Positions 25,217 to 37,089 of a stretch of DNA of 64,000 nt are shown piece after piece. Position 1 is the stretch's first letter; each line of letters begins with the position of its first letter. Under the pieces are notes generated by a model. It worked only from the letters and a program-made list of their open reading frames with translations, made no database searches and had not been told where the DNA came from. The stretch covers positions 2,418,001 to 2,482,000 of the forward strand of contig JABELC010000006.1 in assembly GCA_028455995.1 (NCBI GenBank). The letters are read 5' to 3'. Made by a program: the position numbers and the translations under genes. Source of the stretch: Scleromitrula shiraiana. Its lineage: Eukaryota; Ascomycota; Leotiomycetes; Helotiales; Sclerotiniaceae.

Positions 25217-25624
25217 TGCGGTGTAGCGAAGTTTGTTCCGGTGAGAAGGATTCGAACTTCTAAACTGAACAAGAAGATATTTACTAGTATCTAGCTTCAA
25301 CTTAGATGCTACTTAAAAAGATGAGATGGTCATTCGCAAAAACAAACATTTGAAACTGCAGTGAATTCGAGGATGATATTAGTAGGAAGCTACAGTATAT
25401 AGGAACAATGGATACCCCCATCAACAGAATTGAGTTCATGAATTCACCGTTGCTCCAGAGTTTCCTTGCATACTATAGTGGAGCATATACCAAGCGCGTA
25501 GAATACTAGTTCCTACACCGGTATCGGTACAAGTGCCAGTGAATAGTTTCAAATTTCACAATCTGTATTTCCAGTGTCTGGCTTTATTCTAACCATATGT
25601 TACCACCTCTCTTCACAATTGACA
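25217..25624. other. Short intergenic region downstream of the P450
   Basis: No gene is seen. This is the 3' flank of the minus-strand P450 gene. Confidence 0.45.
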
Positions 25625-27470
25625 TCAATTTTTGATTGGCCTTTGTATCCATCGGACAGAGACACTTCTAGGATTTGCCATCTGCAAAAGCAACTCCACA
25701 TTACTATCCTTAACTACACCCAACGTTCGTTGTCTCGCTGCATCAAGTGATTCATTCTTAACAGGCAAAGGCTCCGCAATGTGTTCTTTGAGAAGTGCTG
25801 TCAGTGTTGCAACAAATTCAACTTGTGCAAACTTCTTGCCAGGGCAATTTCTGATCCCTTCCGACCATGGGATATATGTACCTTTCGGTGGGCTGAAAAG
25901 CTTTTCCTTTTCCAGATTACCGGGATTCTCGATCCATCTTTCTGGTCGCCATACCAAAGAGTCGTCTCCCCAATGACGGGGGTGCGTATGCAAAGCTTGC
26001 ATATGAGGAACCACCAAGTAGTCAGCAGGAATAGAACATAGGCGATCGTTGATCATAAGCTCGGTAGGTTTGGTGCCTGTATACTTAGGTATTCCAGGAA
26101 CTGGATTGTAAAGACGCAAGGTCTCAAGCTGCACTAATCGATTAATTTCATTGACTGGGTTTACACTGGATGATACATCAAGAAAGACTTACTAGAACGG
26201 CGAGAGATCTCTTGAACTTTGGAAACAGTTCATGGTATTCTAGTGATTCATGATGCTGATCTCTCAGATAATACGTAATCTCTTCATGAATCCAATCTTG
26301 AACCTTTGGATGTGCAACCAACAGAAGAATGGCGTAGGCAAAAGATATAGCTGTCGTATCGTGCCCAGCAAAATTAAAGACAAAGATGTTACCAAGAATT
26401 TCGGCGTTTGTTAAAGGCTTGAGCTTGTTGCTACCTTTAAAATCTAGGTTTGCTGCCGGACCTTCATTTGAGGAGCGGACCAGATTACTAACCAGGCTTC
26501 CTGTACCAGATTGACCATTCTGGATTAATTCCTTTTCTGCAGATACTTGGGCAGACATGTGTTCACGGAATGATTTGATAGCCCAACCAACCTGTCGCAA
26601 ACTCCGCGGCAAAAATGGTAGATTAAATGTTTTCTCCGGTAAGACTAGAATAACGAGAATGTTTTCCAGAATTATTGCAATGGAATCCCGATAAGTTAAC
26701 GATTCTTGGTCCTTAGGTGTATCGCGTGAGATACTATCAAACGGGTATGATTTCTGGAAAGCTACATATGCAAGTACGTGTAAAGCCAACGTCCTTGTAT
26801 CATCGGTTGTTGTAATTATTCCATTTCTACTCCGAGAACACCAAGAGTTTAACATATCTCTAGCTTGGCGAAGTGATTCGTTCCATACTCGAGAGCTTTT
26901 TTGTTCGTTGAATGGAGTTGCGGTGAGTTTTCTTTGTCTCTGCCAATCTTGACCTTCGGCCTGAATGTATGAGTATATAAGTGACGATAGCTTGAACAAT
27001 TCTTACCGTTGAAATGTTTGGTCCAAAAACGTTTAGGGGTTCAATGCGATGTTAGTTGATTTCTACCACGTATAAGCAGTGAGAATACCTTGCATCCATA
27101 CAGGGGTGACGAAATCTCGGCCCCGAGCTAATACATCGGTCACAGCTGCAGCATTTGCAATGAACAACCAATTCCTTTTGGGTGTCACCAGGATCCATGC
27201 ATCTCCGAGCCTCATGTGAGTGCGGAATCTATCATGAAACTCCCATCCCAGACGAGTGTGCTTTGTGAATGAAGTTGCCTCAAAGGGAAATTGCCGCACA
27301 ATTCCCTTGAATACCGTCTGAAAAGCGATCCATAACGGATTATCAGGAGTGATAGGACTGATTATGAGGGGCAATCCGAGTGCCGATGCATTTTTGTAAT
27401 TTAAGAATAGGGAGTGAGCGTTCCATAATAACAACAATAGAAAAAACAGTATTGGATAGAAGAAAATCAT
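25625..27470 (-). CDS. Cytochrome P450 monooxygenase; one splice acceptor appears lost
   Basis: Minus-strand exons are read at 27089-27470, 27007-27038, 26193-26960 and 25625-26128 (561 residues if all are joined). Residues 1-20 form an N-terminal membrane anchor. Class hallmarks are present: I-helix AGHDTT near residue 337, ExxR as ETLRLY near 395, WRPERW, and the haem-ligand loop with Cys near 488 (GIRNCPGKK). Introns two and three are normal GT-AG. Intron one (27039-27088) starts GTATTC and has a CTAAC branch site, but the only frame-consistent 3' end is AC and not AG. Using it restores the family motif LNVFGPNIST. Skipping the 32-nt exon would shift the frame, so the gene may be recently disabled. 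It is probably a tailoring oxygenase working with the adjacent O-methyltransferase. Confidence 0.8.
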
Positions 27471-28779
27471 TATATGATGATTAAAACTCTGAGGTGAATG
27501 TTATTTCGGATTGTGGTGTTCGGAGGCCTATCTGTTAAGCATAGACCGGCGAACGGTAGCTCGATCATCCACGTGATGTTGTTAGAACTTTATTGGAACA
27601 ACTTAGTACTACTGGTAAAACTTTTCTTATCTTATCTCATCCGAGTCCTCAGACTCTTCGATATACTGCTCCACATAAAAATATTTTGATCAATAATAAT
27701 CTTTAATTTTGTATTTAAAATTTAAAATTTATTAAAGAATTTAACTTCAAGTTGCCACTGGCAGTGAACAATATTTAAAGTTAATTTTGATATACTAAAT
27801 ATAAATACTACTAGTAGTAAATTCAAGTTAAAATACTAGTACTAGTAGGAACTTGAAATCAATAACTTTTTAACTTGAAATAATACTAGTACTAGTACTA
27901 GTAGTAGTAAATATTTTTTATTTTTTATTAAAAAACTATTTAAAATACTTTAAATTTTTATAAAATTGAATTTGTTTTACTACTCGTACTACTAGTAGTA
28001 GTAGTACTAGTAATTAAAAAAGAAATCATTTTTATCATGATACTAAAATTTGAACATTCAAGTTAGTAATTTTCTCATACAAGTTATAACATTCAGTTCA
28101 AGTTCCACATTCAAGTTATTATTTAGTTCAACTCCCAAAGGACGGTCTAAAATGAGATAATTCTTACCGGGGAGCGCATACCCGTAATGGTACCAGCAGT
28201 TGCCAGTGTGCTGGGGCACAGCTAACCTGCATATATGGATTTGACCATATCTCCGAGTTTCTCAAGATTTTCTTGGCGTCGAATTCCCCAGAAAGCTAAC
28301 ATTCGATGACGTCCAGAAACCGAGTCATTAATATTCTGAATGTCTATTTCAATTAGCTTACATATTGTATTAATAAGTCCACATTTAGACTGCCGGTTTA
28401 AGATTTGCAATCCTATATTGAGCTTTTGTATGACCCGATGATAATTGATCCGAATGCACAATTTGCACAAACTTGGAATATGGGGAAATATCATAATCGT
28501 TAAAGTATGCAGACCCATAGGGCGTCAAGAAATGCAGAGATACGGATGCAAACAACCATATCCAGACAAAAAACGAATAACATTGAGTAACGAGCAATAC
28601 AACGCAAAAATGGATTTCAAAACATATCTACATCAATCGAAAAAGTATCTACCCCGGCCTGCTTGCTAAAGTAAGCCAATACAATAAATAACCAGGGCCT
28701 GGTGAGGGATTTGACATGAGCCCTATAGTGAGGAGTACCAAATGTTGCAATCCACAGCTATACATACGATTCTACCATT
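27471..28779. other. Upstream region of the P450 with palindromic repeats
   Basis: From about 27690 to 28130 the DNA is AT-rich and holds many copies of ACTAGT-based palindromes and of TTCAAGTT or its complement. From 28200 to 28640 the minus strand has two overlapping open stretches without recognisable domains. No gene is called. Confidence 0.45.
27740..28130. repeat. Clustered ACTAGT palindromes and TTCAAGTT motifs
   Basis: Runs such as ACTACTAGTAGTA and ACTAGTACTAGTACTAGTAG occur near 27808, 27833, 27884 and 27983-28010. TTCAAGTT or AACTTGAA occurs about eight times between 27745 and 28130, in both orientations. It may be a decayed MITE or a self-complementary low-complexity tract. Confidence 0.55.
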
Positions 28780-29784
28780 TTATAGACATTGGGAATAGTA
28801 TGCGTTTGCAAACTGACAAGTATAAGGAGCAGCACAGGTAGTACTACCTGTATAACCAATACCACCACATTGTCCCCAAGGAGCTACAGGTGTTCCCGTA
28901 GGTGCAAGAGTTGAGCCTGGTTTAGAGGTCGTTCCAACACTGGTTGTAGTGCCAGGATTACTTCCACTTGCACTGAGCTGGCTGTTGATAAATGTCAATG
29001 CGGCTTGTCCGTATTCTGTACCATAACCTTGATGAGTCGCAGCATCACTTCCATTGCAGCAATATGGATCAGCTGCATCACAATAAGATTTGATTTTGCT
29101 AGCATTGGGACACACAAATCCTGCTGGCCGTGGAGCGAACTGAATTCTGAATTAGCCTCGAACTTTGGGGGAGAACATGATTTTTTTTATTTCTAGACTT
29201 ACCCCGGAAGCTTGGCAGGTACCAACGTTATATGGTAAACCAACAATGTGTCGTGGATCACCCATAAAAATTGTAGCCTTGATCATATTCTGCGCTGCAG
29301 CTGAGATAGGAACGCCCGTATCTGGAAGACCTTCATTGGCATCTCCTCCACCACAGAATGCATTGTCCATAATTTGTCCACCCTAGATTACATTAGCTCT
29401 TCAGAGTCTCGATGGCACTTTTTGAGTTTGACATACTTGAGAGTAGCCAACCAGCACAAGTTTAGTGTTGGGGCAGTTCTTGTTGAATTTATTCACAGCA
29501 TTTGCAACTGCGCTAGTACCCTGAATAACCGAATTGGCGTAGCTCACCCCTCCACAAGTAGATTGTCCACCACATGCTGGGTAAGCAATTGCTTCTGCAG
29601 TAGCATCAGAATGTGCAGCTAGAACTAGGTTCACAACAACACCGGCCGTTCCATAACCCGCTGGAGCTGTGGTCTCACGGGCTCCGAAGATGTGAATATT
29701 TGGGCAGCTTTGACGTTTCTCTATCCCTAACGCCGAGACAGATGAAATGCTCACAAGAGTTGTAAGTATGGTCTTGGACAACAT
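28780..29784 (-). CDS. Secreted acetylxylan esterase (CE5) with C-terminal CBM1
   Basis: Three minus-strand exons are read: 29437-29784, 29203-29382 and 28780-29139 (295 residues). A signal peptide and a dibasic site (IEKR) come first. The CE5 fold follows, starting CPNIHIFGARETTAPAGYG. The nucleophile Ser is at about 115 in GYSQGG, a motif completed only by splicing. The catalytic Asp lies in the YCDAADPYC region and the His in ATHQGYG. A Ser/Thr/Gly linker then leads to a 32-residue fungal cellulose-binding module beginning WGQCGGIGYTG and ending YYSQCL. The enzyme removes acetyl groups from xylan outside the cell, and the CBM1 holds it on cellulose. Cutinases share this family but usually lack a CBM1. 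It appears intact. Confidence 0.92.
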
Positions 29785-32700
29785 TTTGATTGGAGATCAA
29801 AGAGAGAATTGAATTGTTCTATTGTGATTGTAAAATCAGAACCCAACTTGGGGGGATAGAGCTCTATTTGACGAGAAGTCTTGTTGCATCACAGTGAACT
29901 GCTCCGCTCACCGATCATCATCATTTTACGTCGTTGATACTGTTTGAACGAGACTCCGAAAACAATTGTGCTGACTTCAACAATTTTAGGGAAATTTGCC
30001 AGGAGGCGATTTGATGGGGTGAATTGATTTAATTTAGGCTATATTGATGATCGAACAAAAGCTCTGACTTACCGATGATTAAAGAGGGGAACTATGGAGA
30101 AAATATGTCACGTTCCTAGATTCCAAATTAATAAAACGATCAAGCATAAGCATAAATCAACACCTACAGCTTAAGAACAAATATTAAGCCTGAAAAGGGG
30201 TTATGTTGGGACATGTATGGATAAATTCAGCGTTATACGATAGACTGCCATGGCAAACTAGGAACCTCGTTCCGCCAGCAATACACCATGTGACCTCAAC
30301 AACTTCTTGGCAGTGATCAATTGGTAGAATAGTGGCCAAAACGATATAGATAATATTGATCGAATTACGAGGTAAAACCTTGACCGGCGTTGCGGATGTA
30401 ATGGAATTGTGGAGAGATCTTGTATCCATATCACCGATACTTGATAGAAGTAAAACATATGCTTATTTGGAAGCAATGACAATTTCCTTTTACGAACCTC
30501 ACTCTTCCTCTTTAGATTGAGACCATGCCCAAGATATTGAAGGAAGATCCGTAATGCATTAAACTCGCAAACTACGTTACCATAAAGAATTCGTGGCCCG
30601 ATTCATTCAATATACCGAATTAAAACTCTATCTTTGAAATATGTATTGAAAAGAAATTGATGCAAAGATATTTGGATTCTGGATATTTGTACTTTAAATG
30701 GACATCCAGAAACTTCGATTTCCTTGAACAGTACTCAAATATCCATGTTTTGAGTAAACGTTCAGAAATTAATTGATTTGCCCGCAGTAATCAAGACTAT
30801 GTAATAGAACGCTTCTCAATACTCCTCCGGCGATTGTTTTACGGAATAAAAGTCTTATGGTGCTAGCAAACGCTCATCCTCGATGGCGTTAATGCTTCGA
30901 GAGCCTTATTGCTTGTTTCAGCAGTCCATCCAAATAATCATCGTGAGAGAAGCCAACGCAATGATAAATGAGCACTATAAGAAACACCCTCATAGTATAT
31001 TGAGTAGAAGAAGTAAGCATAGCTGGTCCCATGGGTTAAACAACGTATGTGTTAGGTTAGTATATTCCACCAGAATAAGCATCAGGGCAAACCACATAGT
31101 TTATGCCAGCGCCCTCTTGAAATTATATAACCTTCCATATTACCGGAGGTAGTGTGTATATGGTGACCTACTGTAAATTGGGACAAGGACGACGACCTAT
31201 AACAAGTTATATAACAACTAGGTTGCTTAGACCGAAAGCGTATATTAAGGCATCAACAGCCAGTCTACAAGGTATCGATTGATGTCTCTTGAGACGATAT
31301 GGTGACTGGTATATAACCTCCACAAACTGTCTTGTATCTTTTGTTTTCGATGTAAATGTTTCGACATCATTCTACAAAAATACTCTGTAGGGAAATGTAC
31401 TTTCTTGTTCGATAGGATTTTCGAGGACCGATTTGACTCGTGTGTAGCAGTTATGAGATTGAGCCTGCCATGATGTTACTCGTATCCAAATGAGATAGAA
31501 GAGCCAACACAGTGTGGCAGAACAATCCTGCGGGATATTTATGTTTTATACGAATTTTCCATCCTCCAAGCTTAAACAAGATTCGCGCGCGTTTCGTATT
31601 GGGATCGAAATTCTTTATTATGTCGTCCTATAATATGGGATGAATAAGAGAATTTACTAAGGAGGAATCGATTCGAATCGAGACCATCGTGATGTATCCG
31701 AGCTTAGTCGTTTGGCTGTCCTGATTGATAGCGAGAAGAGAAGAGAAGAGCGGATACTATTGGATCGTTCGGGAGTCTATATAGGTAGTAAACTACTGTG
31801 AAATTTTGTAACGGTTAGTTATCCAGCGAACGAATGCATATATGTGTGTGTATGCTGTATGTTACTTCTGCCAGTGTGTCAAAATTTACCCCTTTTATGA
31901 TCATCATATCAAATATCGAACCTCGTAGATACATACATCAGTCGAAACATCATCACATAAGCCCTAAGAAGTGAAGGATCCATAGTAGTGGTTTCAAAGT
32001 TTCAGTAAGAAAAAGTACGTAAAGTGATGTCGCGATGTTGGTGGTGTGGTGGATACTTTCCATGGTTCCCACGATCCTTCTAAAAAAGTTGGGCGGGCAC
32101 GTAACACTGTCTGGGGGAGGAAAGTCTTATTAACCCCGCTTGCCCGCAAAAATAATCGAGAGATTGTTAAAGCAGGTACCAAGCCAAGCACCAAGCACCA
32201 AGGTACAAGGACAATTATTAGTTATCTTCAACTAGTTATTATCTAGTTATTATCTAGATCATCTACGAGTATCTATCTTCCTTATTAATATGTAGAAACT
32301 TTTTCATGAAATATTATTTATTCTTTTCTTGTAAAAAACCTCACCTTGGATATTTTTTGCTGCTTTTCCGGTCCCCTATTCTAAGTAGAATGATAGAGAC
32401 GCGCGGACCGGATGTAACGGAAAAGCAACAATAATATGACGGAAAAACAAAAATATGACCAACCCCCATAACTCAAGCTCCAATCCCATTCAGTTTCACT
32501 GATGAGGAAGTCCTATTTGGGATTTTGAGACTTTTGACTTGTACTTTCGTAAGCCCGTCATAGGTAGGTGTAAGGTATCAAATGAATCAGGAACAAGTGT
32601 GCCATCATCATGCCATCTTAGGACGTATTTGCTTTTTGAGTTCCAGGGGGAGAAAAATAAATCTTACTCGATATGGCCATTGATAATCTTTATCGTCAAA

Positions 32701-33191
32701 ATGATTTGACAAGAATTTTTTGCATTGCCACAAACCTTCATGGGCTCCATCCACATTCCTTCGCATCTTTCGTATCCACGAAATTTGACCTTTGTTGGTT
32801 GGTTTGTGGCCTTGTATCGTAAGCACATGGCTATTTCGGAGGATATTTTACAAATGTGAATTCAACGAGGTAGAAAAAGAAAAGTAAAAAGTTTACCATA
32901 TTTACCCTCTTGTGTTTTGCGATAGCTTCAGAGACGACGTGCTTGTTTATAGAATTTACATTGGGGATTTGGTGAGCTAACTCATTCTTTTGAATTTTAT
33001 ATGCAGATCAATTGGCAGGATTCATTCGCTAACAAAGTAAATCAGAATTATTAAGTTCTACTGCTCCTTACACAAGGAACGTACGACATTTCAGATCGTC
33101 ACCTCACCCCGAGTCAAATCATACAACAAATAAACAAAACCTTCTACCATCTTTTAGCATTCTTCAACACCGCTCGAGGAAGTGCACAATA
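29785..33191. other. 3.4-kb region without recognisable genes
   Basis: 29785-30000 is the promoter side of the esterase gene. Short open frames on both strands (for example near 30184-30482 minus and 32608-32826 minus) have no recognised domain or consistent splicing. GAGAAGAGAAGAG is repeated near 31735. The end (33110-33190) is pyrimidine-rich, like a fungal 5' leader. Confidence 0.45.
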
Positions 33192-33305
33192 ATGCAGGTC
33201 GTTCCTATCGTTTTACTTGTCTTATTAGGCATCATCTTCACAATTGGTGTCTTCGCGTTGGTCAATATTGGCATGAGAAGGGAAGGAGACGCCATACCGG
33301 TCTAA
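33192..33305 (+). CDS. Candidate 37-residue single-pass membrane peptide
   Basis: The frame starts MQVVPIVLLVLLGIIFTIGV, crosses one membrane-length hydrophobic segment (residues 3-25) and ends with a short charged tail, MRREGDAIPV. The ATG follows a CT-rich leader ending GCACAATA, with A at -3. Small proteolipids of this kind exist in fungi, but I cannot assign a family. There is no second exon with obvious continuity. It may also be chance. Confidence 0.4.
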   Translation: MQVVPIVLLVLLGIIFTIGVFALVNIGMRREGDAIPV

Positions 33306-34258
33306 GATATTTGAATACATTGATGAGGGAGCCATATATTTTTAAATCGCACTGAACGATTGAACAAACACTGTAAATTCATGTTACACTTACTGTCACT
33401 CGTTACACGATTTCAATATTCCCAATTTCAACGCTCGGTTTCATTGTATGGACTCCCAAAACGACGGCTACGAAGATGGACAGGATAATTTGTTGGGGCT
33501 TATTGGCGCAAAGGGTTGGATCTTGGGATTATGTCAGATCAAATTGGTTGGTTTAATTTGTTATGATTAGGATGTCAGCTTAGTGGTCTTCAATGACTTG
33601 GACCAACCTTGGGATTGACGTTTTCTAGGTGGAGACTGAATTTATGTTTTATGAGAATAACGGTGGCACAAACGGAGTTTTGAGAATGGGTTTCATTAGC
33701 TGTGGATCTGCACGGAGAACAGTACAAGTTTTGGTTATGAGAAAATTGGTAAAAAGTCGTCGGATCAGGAAGTCATATCTGTTCCCCAGATGGGTGTCTG
33801 TAGGATTAGTTTCTTCTGGGATATTTATCCTCGTAATAACGCATTTTTCGGCGGGGTCAAGGCTTTGCTCCTCCCACCTCTATTCTCTTGTCATATTCAT
33901 GTTTTTCCTGCTTCTTATAAAACCGATTCGAGAACTGCTTTCAGTTCTATAAAAGTTTTGATGGAAGATACTAAGATATGAAAGATGTTTTTTGGTAGCC
34001 ATATTGCTGTACCACCATCTTCTCAACTGGAAAATCGTCACGGCTTTTACTTTTTCAAAACAAAAGCTGTGCAATTTCTGCGGGGACATATGTACACATC
34101 ATATGCATCAACTATTCTGCATTGAATAATGAAAATTGTGTCCTGAGATGTATGAAGTATCGTTAAATAGAGGTATGCCTTTAACATGAAGTATCGTCTA
34201 CTCATTCACAACAACAATCGACACCAACTACAACTAAAGCATACAATTGACCATCATC
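33306..34258. other. Intergenic region
   Basis: A plus-strand frame of 107 codons at 33629-33952 has no recognised features and is not called as a gene. No repeats stand out. Confidence 0.4.
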
Positions 34259-35765
34259 CTAGAAACTAGCCTCATCATCCCAAGTAACTGATATCAAAGA
34301 CAAGAAAGAACCCTCAACTGATTGTATTTTCAACGACTTGAATCGTGAATCCACGGCCTCAAAAAGCTCCTTCCAATCAGTCGAATCGCGTTCCTTTGCA
34401 TTCTGAATGCCTTTCATGTAAAGATCAGATATTCTAGAAAATACAAATTAGCCCAAGTTCAGTTGCAATAGATTGTCAGAATGATAAGATCAGGCTTACC
34501 TTGGGTCTCTCGCCTTACATGGCGTCAGTGCACCCGGAGGAGGAAGACATCGATCAGAAACCAATACCCTCGCTCCTTTCTTTAGCGAAGGAATCAAATT
34601 TGTCAAGATCTTGGCAGTATGCTTACCCGCCCACTCATGAAGAACGTTACGAATGAGATAAACATCTGCACCCTTTATCGGTTGTTCTTGAAATAAATCA
34701 TGCGGTATGAATTCGAATCTGCCGGGTAACTCTTCAGGTATTTCGGTATCCATGAATACATCTGGTATATCCTGAACAATGCACTAAATACCCGGGAACT
34801 TCATAGCAATTTCCATAGCAACTGTGCCCTTGGCTCCCCCAAGATCTACTAAAACTCCCTGAGCAGCATCACCCCATGCAAAATCCTCAGGAATCGATTG
34901 TATCCCCTGACTAGGCCTAGATTGAAGAAACGCCATAGCCTTCCCCAACTGTTGCGCTCGTCTCGGATCTTGAGACACCACTTTCATCATAGGAACATCA
35001 GTATCATATACGAGCGAAAACCCCGTTTCATTGATCTCTTCAGATCCTGGCCATTTCACCATCGCATCGACTAGTCTCGTCGAGGCCGGTAACATCTTCT
35101 CACTCACAAAACCGATGAAGTCTCCAACAGATGGAGTCGAGGTGGCGAGGGCTTTGGATGCAGCGGTGTGGGCTACGATGCGGGAGAGGATTCGTGGAAG
35201 ATGTAGAAGTTCATGGCGTGGCGGATTAGACGACGGGCGTCGGATTAGGGGATTGAACAGGTGCGGGCAATTTCGCTGAAGGTTGAGGTGGCTCCGGGAG
35301 GGAATGACTTCGCACTAGATTATTCAAGAGTAAGAAGCTGTTTGGAGTTGGGATCGCATAGCAGAGCGCTGGTTTCGAATCATATCATAAAAACGATGGA
35401 AAAGGGATATTGGGGCTGCATTATACTTACATGCCAAACCTCTGAAGAGCCGTAATACTAATTCAAGAGTTAGGCTAAAACAAAAGCCGTCAACATTCAA
35501 CTTCCACCAGAAAACACAAATAGGTAGTTCATACCGGTGGGATCAAAGATTCCACAGGCCCAAGCATATGAGCCGTCAACTCATCAGAAGCTTCCAGCAC
35601 ATCATCCCACGAAGCTTGTATATCAGGTGGAAGAGAAAGTTTAGGTGGGCAAGCAATGTCAAAGGATGGAGTGGGAAGGTTATTGGACGTTAGGTAAGCG
35701 TCGACTTTGGCGATATGTTCTTATATGATGGAAGCTAGTTCGGCTATTCTGGTTCTTCGAGGCAT
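34259..35765 (-). pseudogene. O-methyltransferase pseudogene (COMT-like)
   Basis: Read on the minus strand from an ATG at 35765 to a stop at 34259, the frames together cover a full-length family member. They include a helical N-terminus (RIAELASII, then KVDAYLTS), the winged-helix HTAASKALATSTPSVGDF, a SAM motif VLVDLGGAKG, the base-bearing NVLHEWAG, and a C-terminal exon ending SLISVTWDDEASF. Lesions: TAA at 35721-35723, TAA at 35245-35247, a frame change near 35195, and TAG at 34784-34786 just after KFPGI. The two stops at 35721 and 34784 fit CAA or CAG turned to TAA or TAG. The 5' exon structure is uncertain. It is distinct in sequence from the intact enzyme at 23-24.5 kb, although both use the phrase EQPIKGA before the catalytic His. 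Confidence 0.8.
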
Positions 35766-37089
35766 CTTTGAGTTCACTTTGGAGGAAGATTTGTTATTGT
35801 TGATACTGGTACTGATGATTCTTAATGATTGACGGATTCGTTGAGAGATGAAAGTGTATTCCATAGGGAGACCAATGTGTCAAGGGAGAAAATGATTTGC
35901 GTGTAGGGTCAAATAAAGGTAGTTCTCAATCATGAATTTGAGGATATATATACCCAGTTCTACAACTCAAATCGCAGTCAGCTTGAATCGACGAAACTTT
36001 AACATGAGAGATAAGTAGGCTCGTTAAGTTTCCGACTGAAAGCAACATCCGACATTTGTATCTTTGAGATCTCCTGATGAATAGATTCAATCGAAAGAAG
36101 CAATATAAACAGTTCCAACTGCATGAACAACGCAAATCAAACTGCTTGATAGTTTCGCTATTACTCGCTGCGGGGACCTATACCATTCATACACAAAATG
36201 TTGTCGAACAATTGCTAAAAGTGGCATCAATTATCAAATACTCGAGAACTCTGTTTTTGATAGTTAAGGAATTGAGTTGATAGTAGTAGAAGATGTAGTA
36301 ACGTTTAGTATTATGGCGGATAAGACAATTATTCAGGAGGGATCACATAGATAGGAAAAATATCGAGAGTTATACTTAATAAACATAAGCAAATGTATCA
36401 GGAGGCTCAAATCTATGGAGCATTATATAAAATTGACAGTTCACAACATACAAGTCACTGACAGAAAAAAGGCAATGTAGAATAATTATATGTTTATTTA
36501 GTAGTAAGGTAATAACAGCAAGGGAGAGAACCAATTGCATGCAAAATACTCACCATATGTTACAAGAGATCGAGCGAGATACTTCCCAAGCTCGAATTAT
36601 GTTTCGTTTTAAAGACCCATCCACCACCCCTAGAGAAAGAAAGCAAGAACTTTTTTTATCGCAAAATGCCCTCGGGAAAGCCCACATGAAACTCAGTCCC
36701 CAATCAAGATACCCAAGAAAGTTTGAGTATAAGAAGGATCATACCGATTTCAAATTATGTTCAAAGCCCACAAAGTCATAGTGTTTTAGCCCAAACGCCC
36801 CACGGAATATCGTATCAAAAAAGCGTAACAGGTATCATAAGGGACAGCCAAAAGCCACAAGCCAACAGTCAACAGTCTCTCAAGCCCACAAGTTGTAAAA
36901 CTTTCCCAAAGTGCTTTGGGAAAAGTTGTGTCTCAAATCCCACATCTCCAATAAGGAGTAGAAGTCAAGAGCCGACAACCCACAAAGCCAACGACCCAAA
37001 CATTAGCATCGAGCTTCCTCCTTGGGAGAGAAGCAAGACGTGCGACAAAAGTTGTGACCAACATGATATCCTCAAAGAAAAATATCAAT
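35766..37089. other. Intergenic region and nucleolin 3' flank
   Basis: No gene is supported. The plus-strand open stretch at 36723-37142 overlaps the 3' untranslated side and end of the nucleolin-like gene and has no protein-like signature. Confidence 0.45.

Noticed and set aside
25230..25270. GGATTCGAACTTC string resembling a tRNA T-arm
   Set aside because: No matching anticodon or D arm could be folded at the right distance on either strand.
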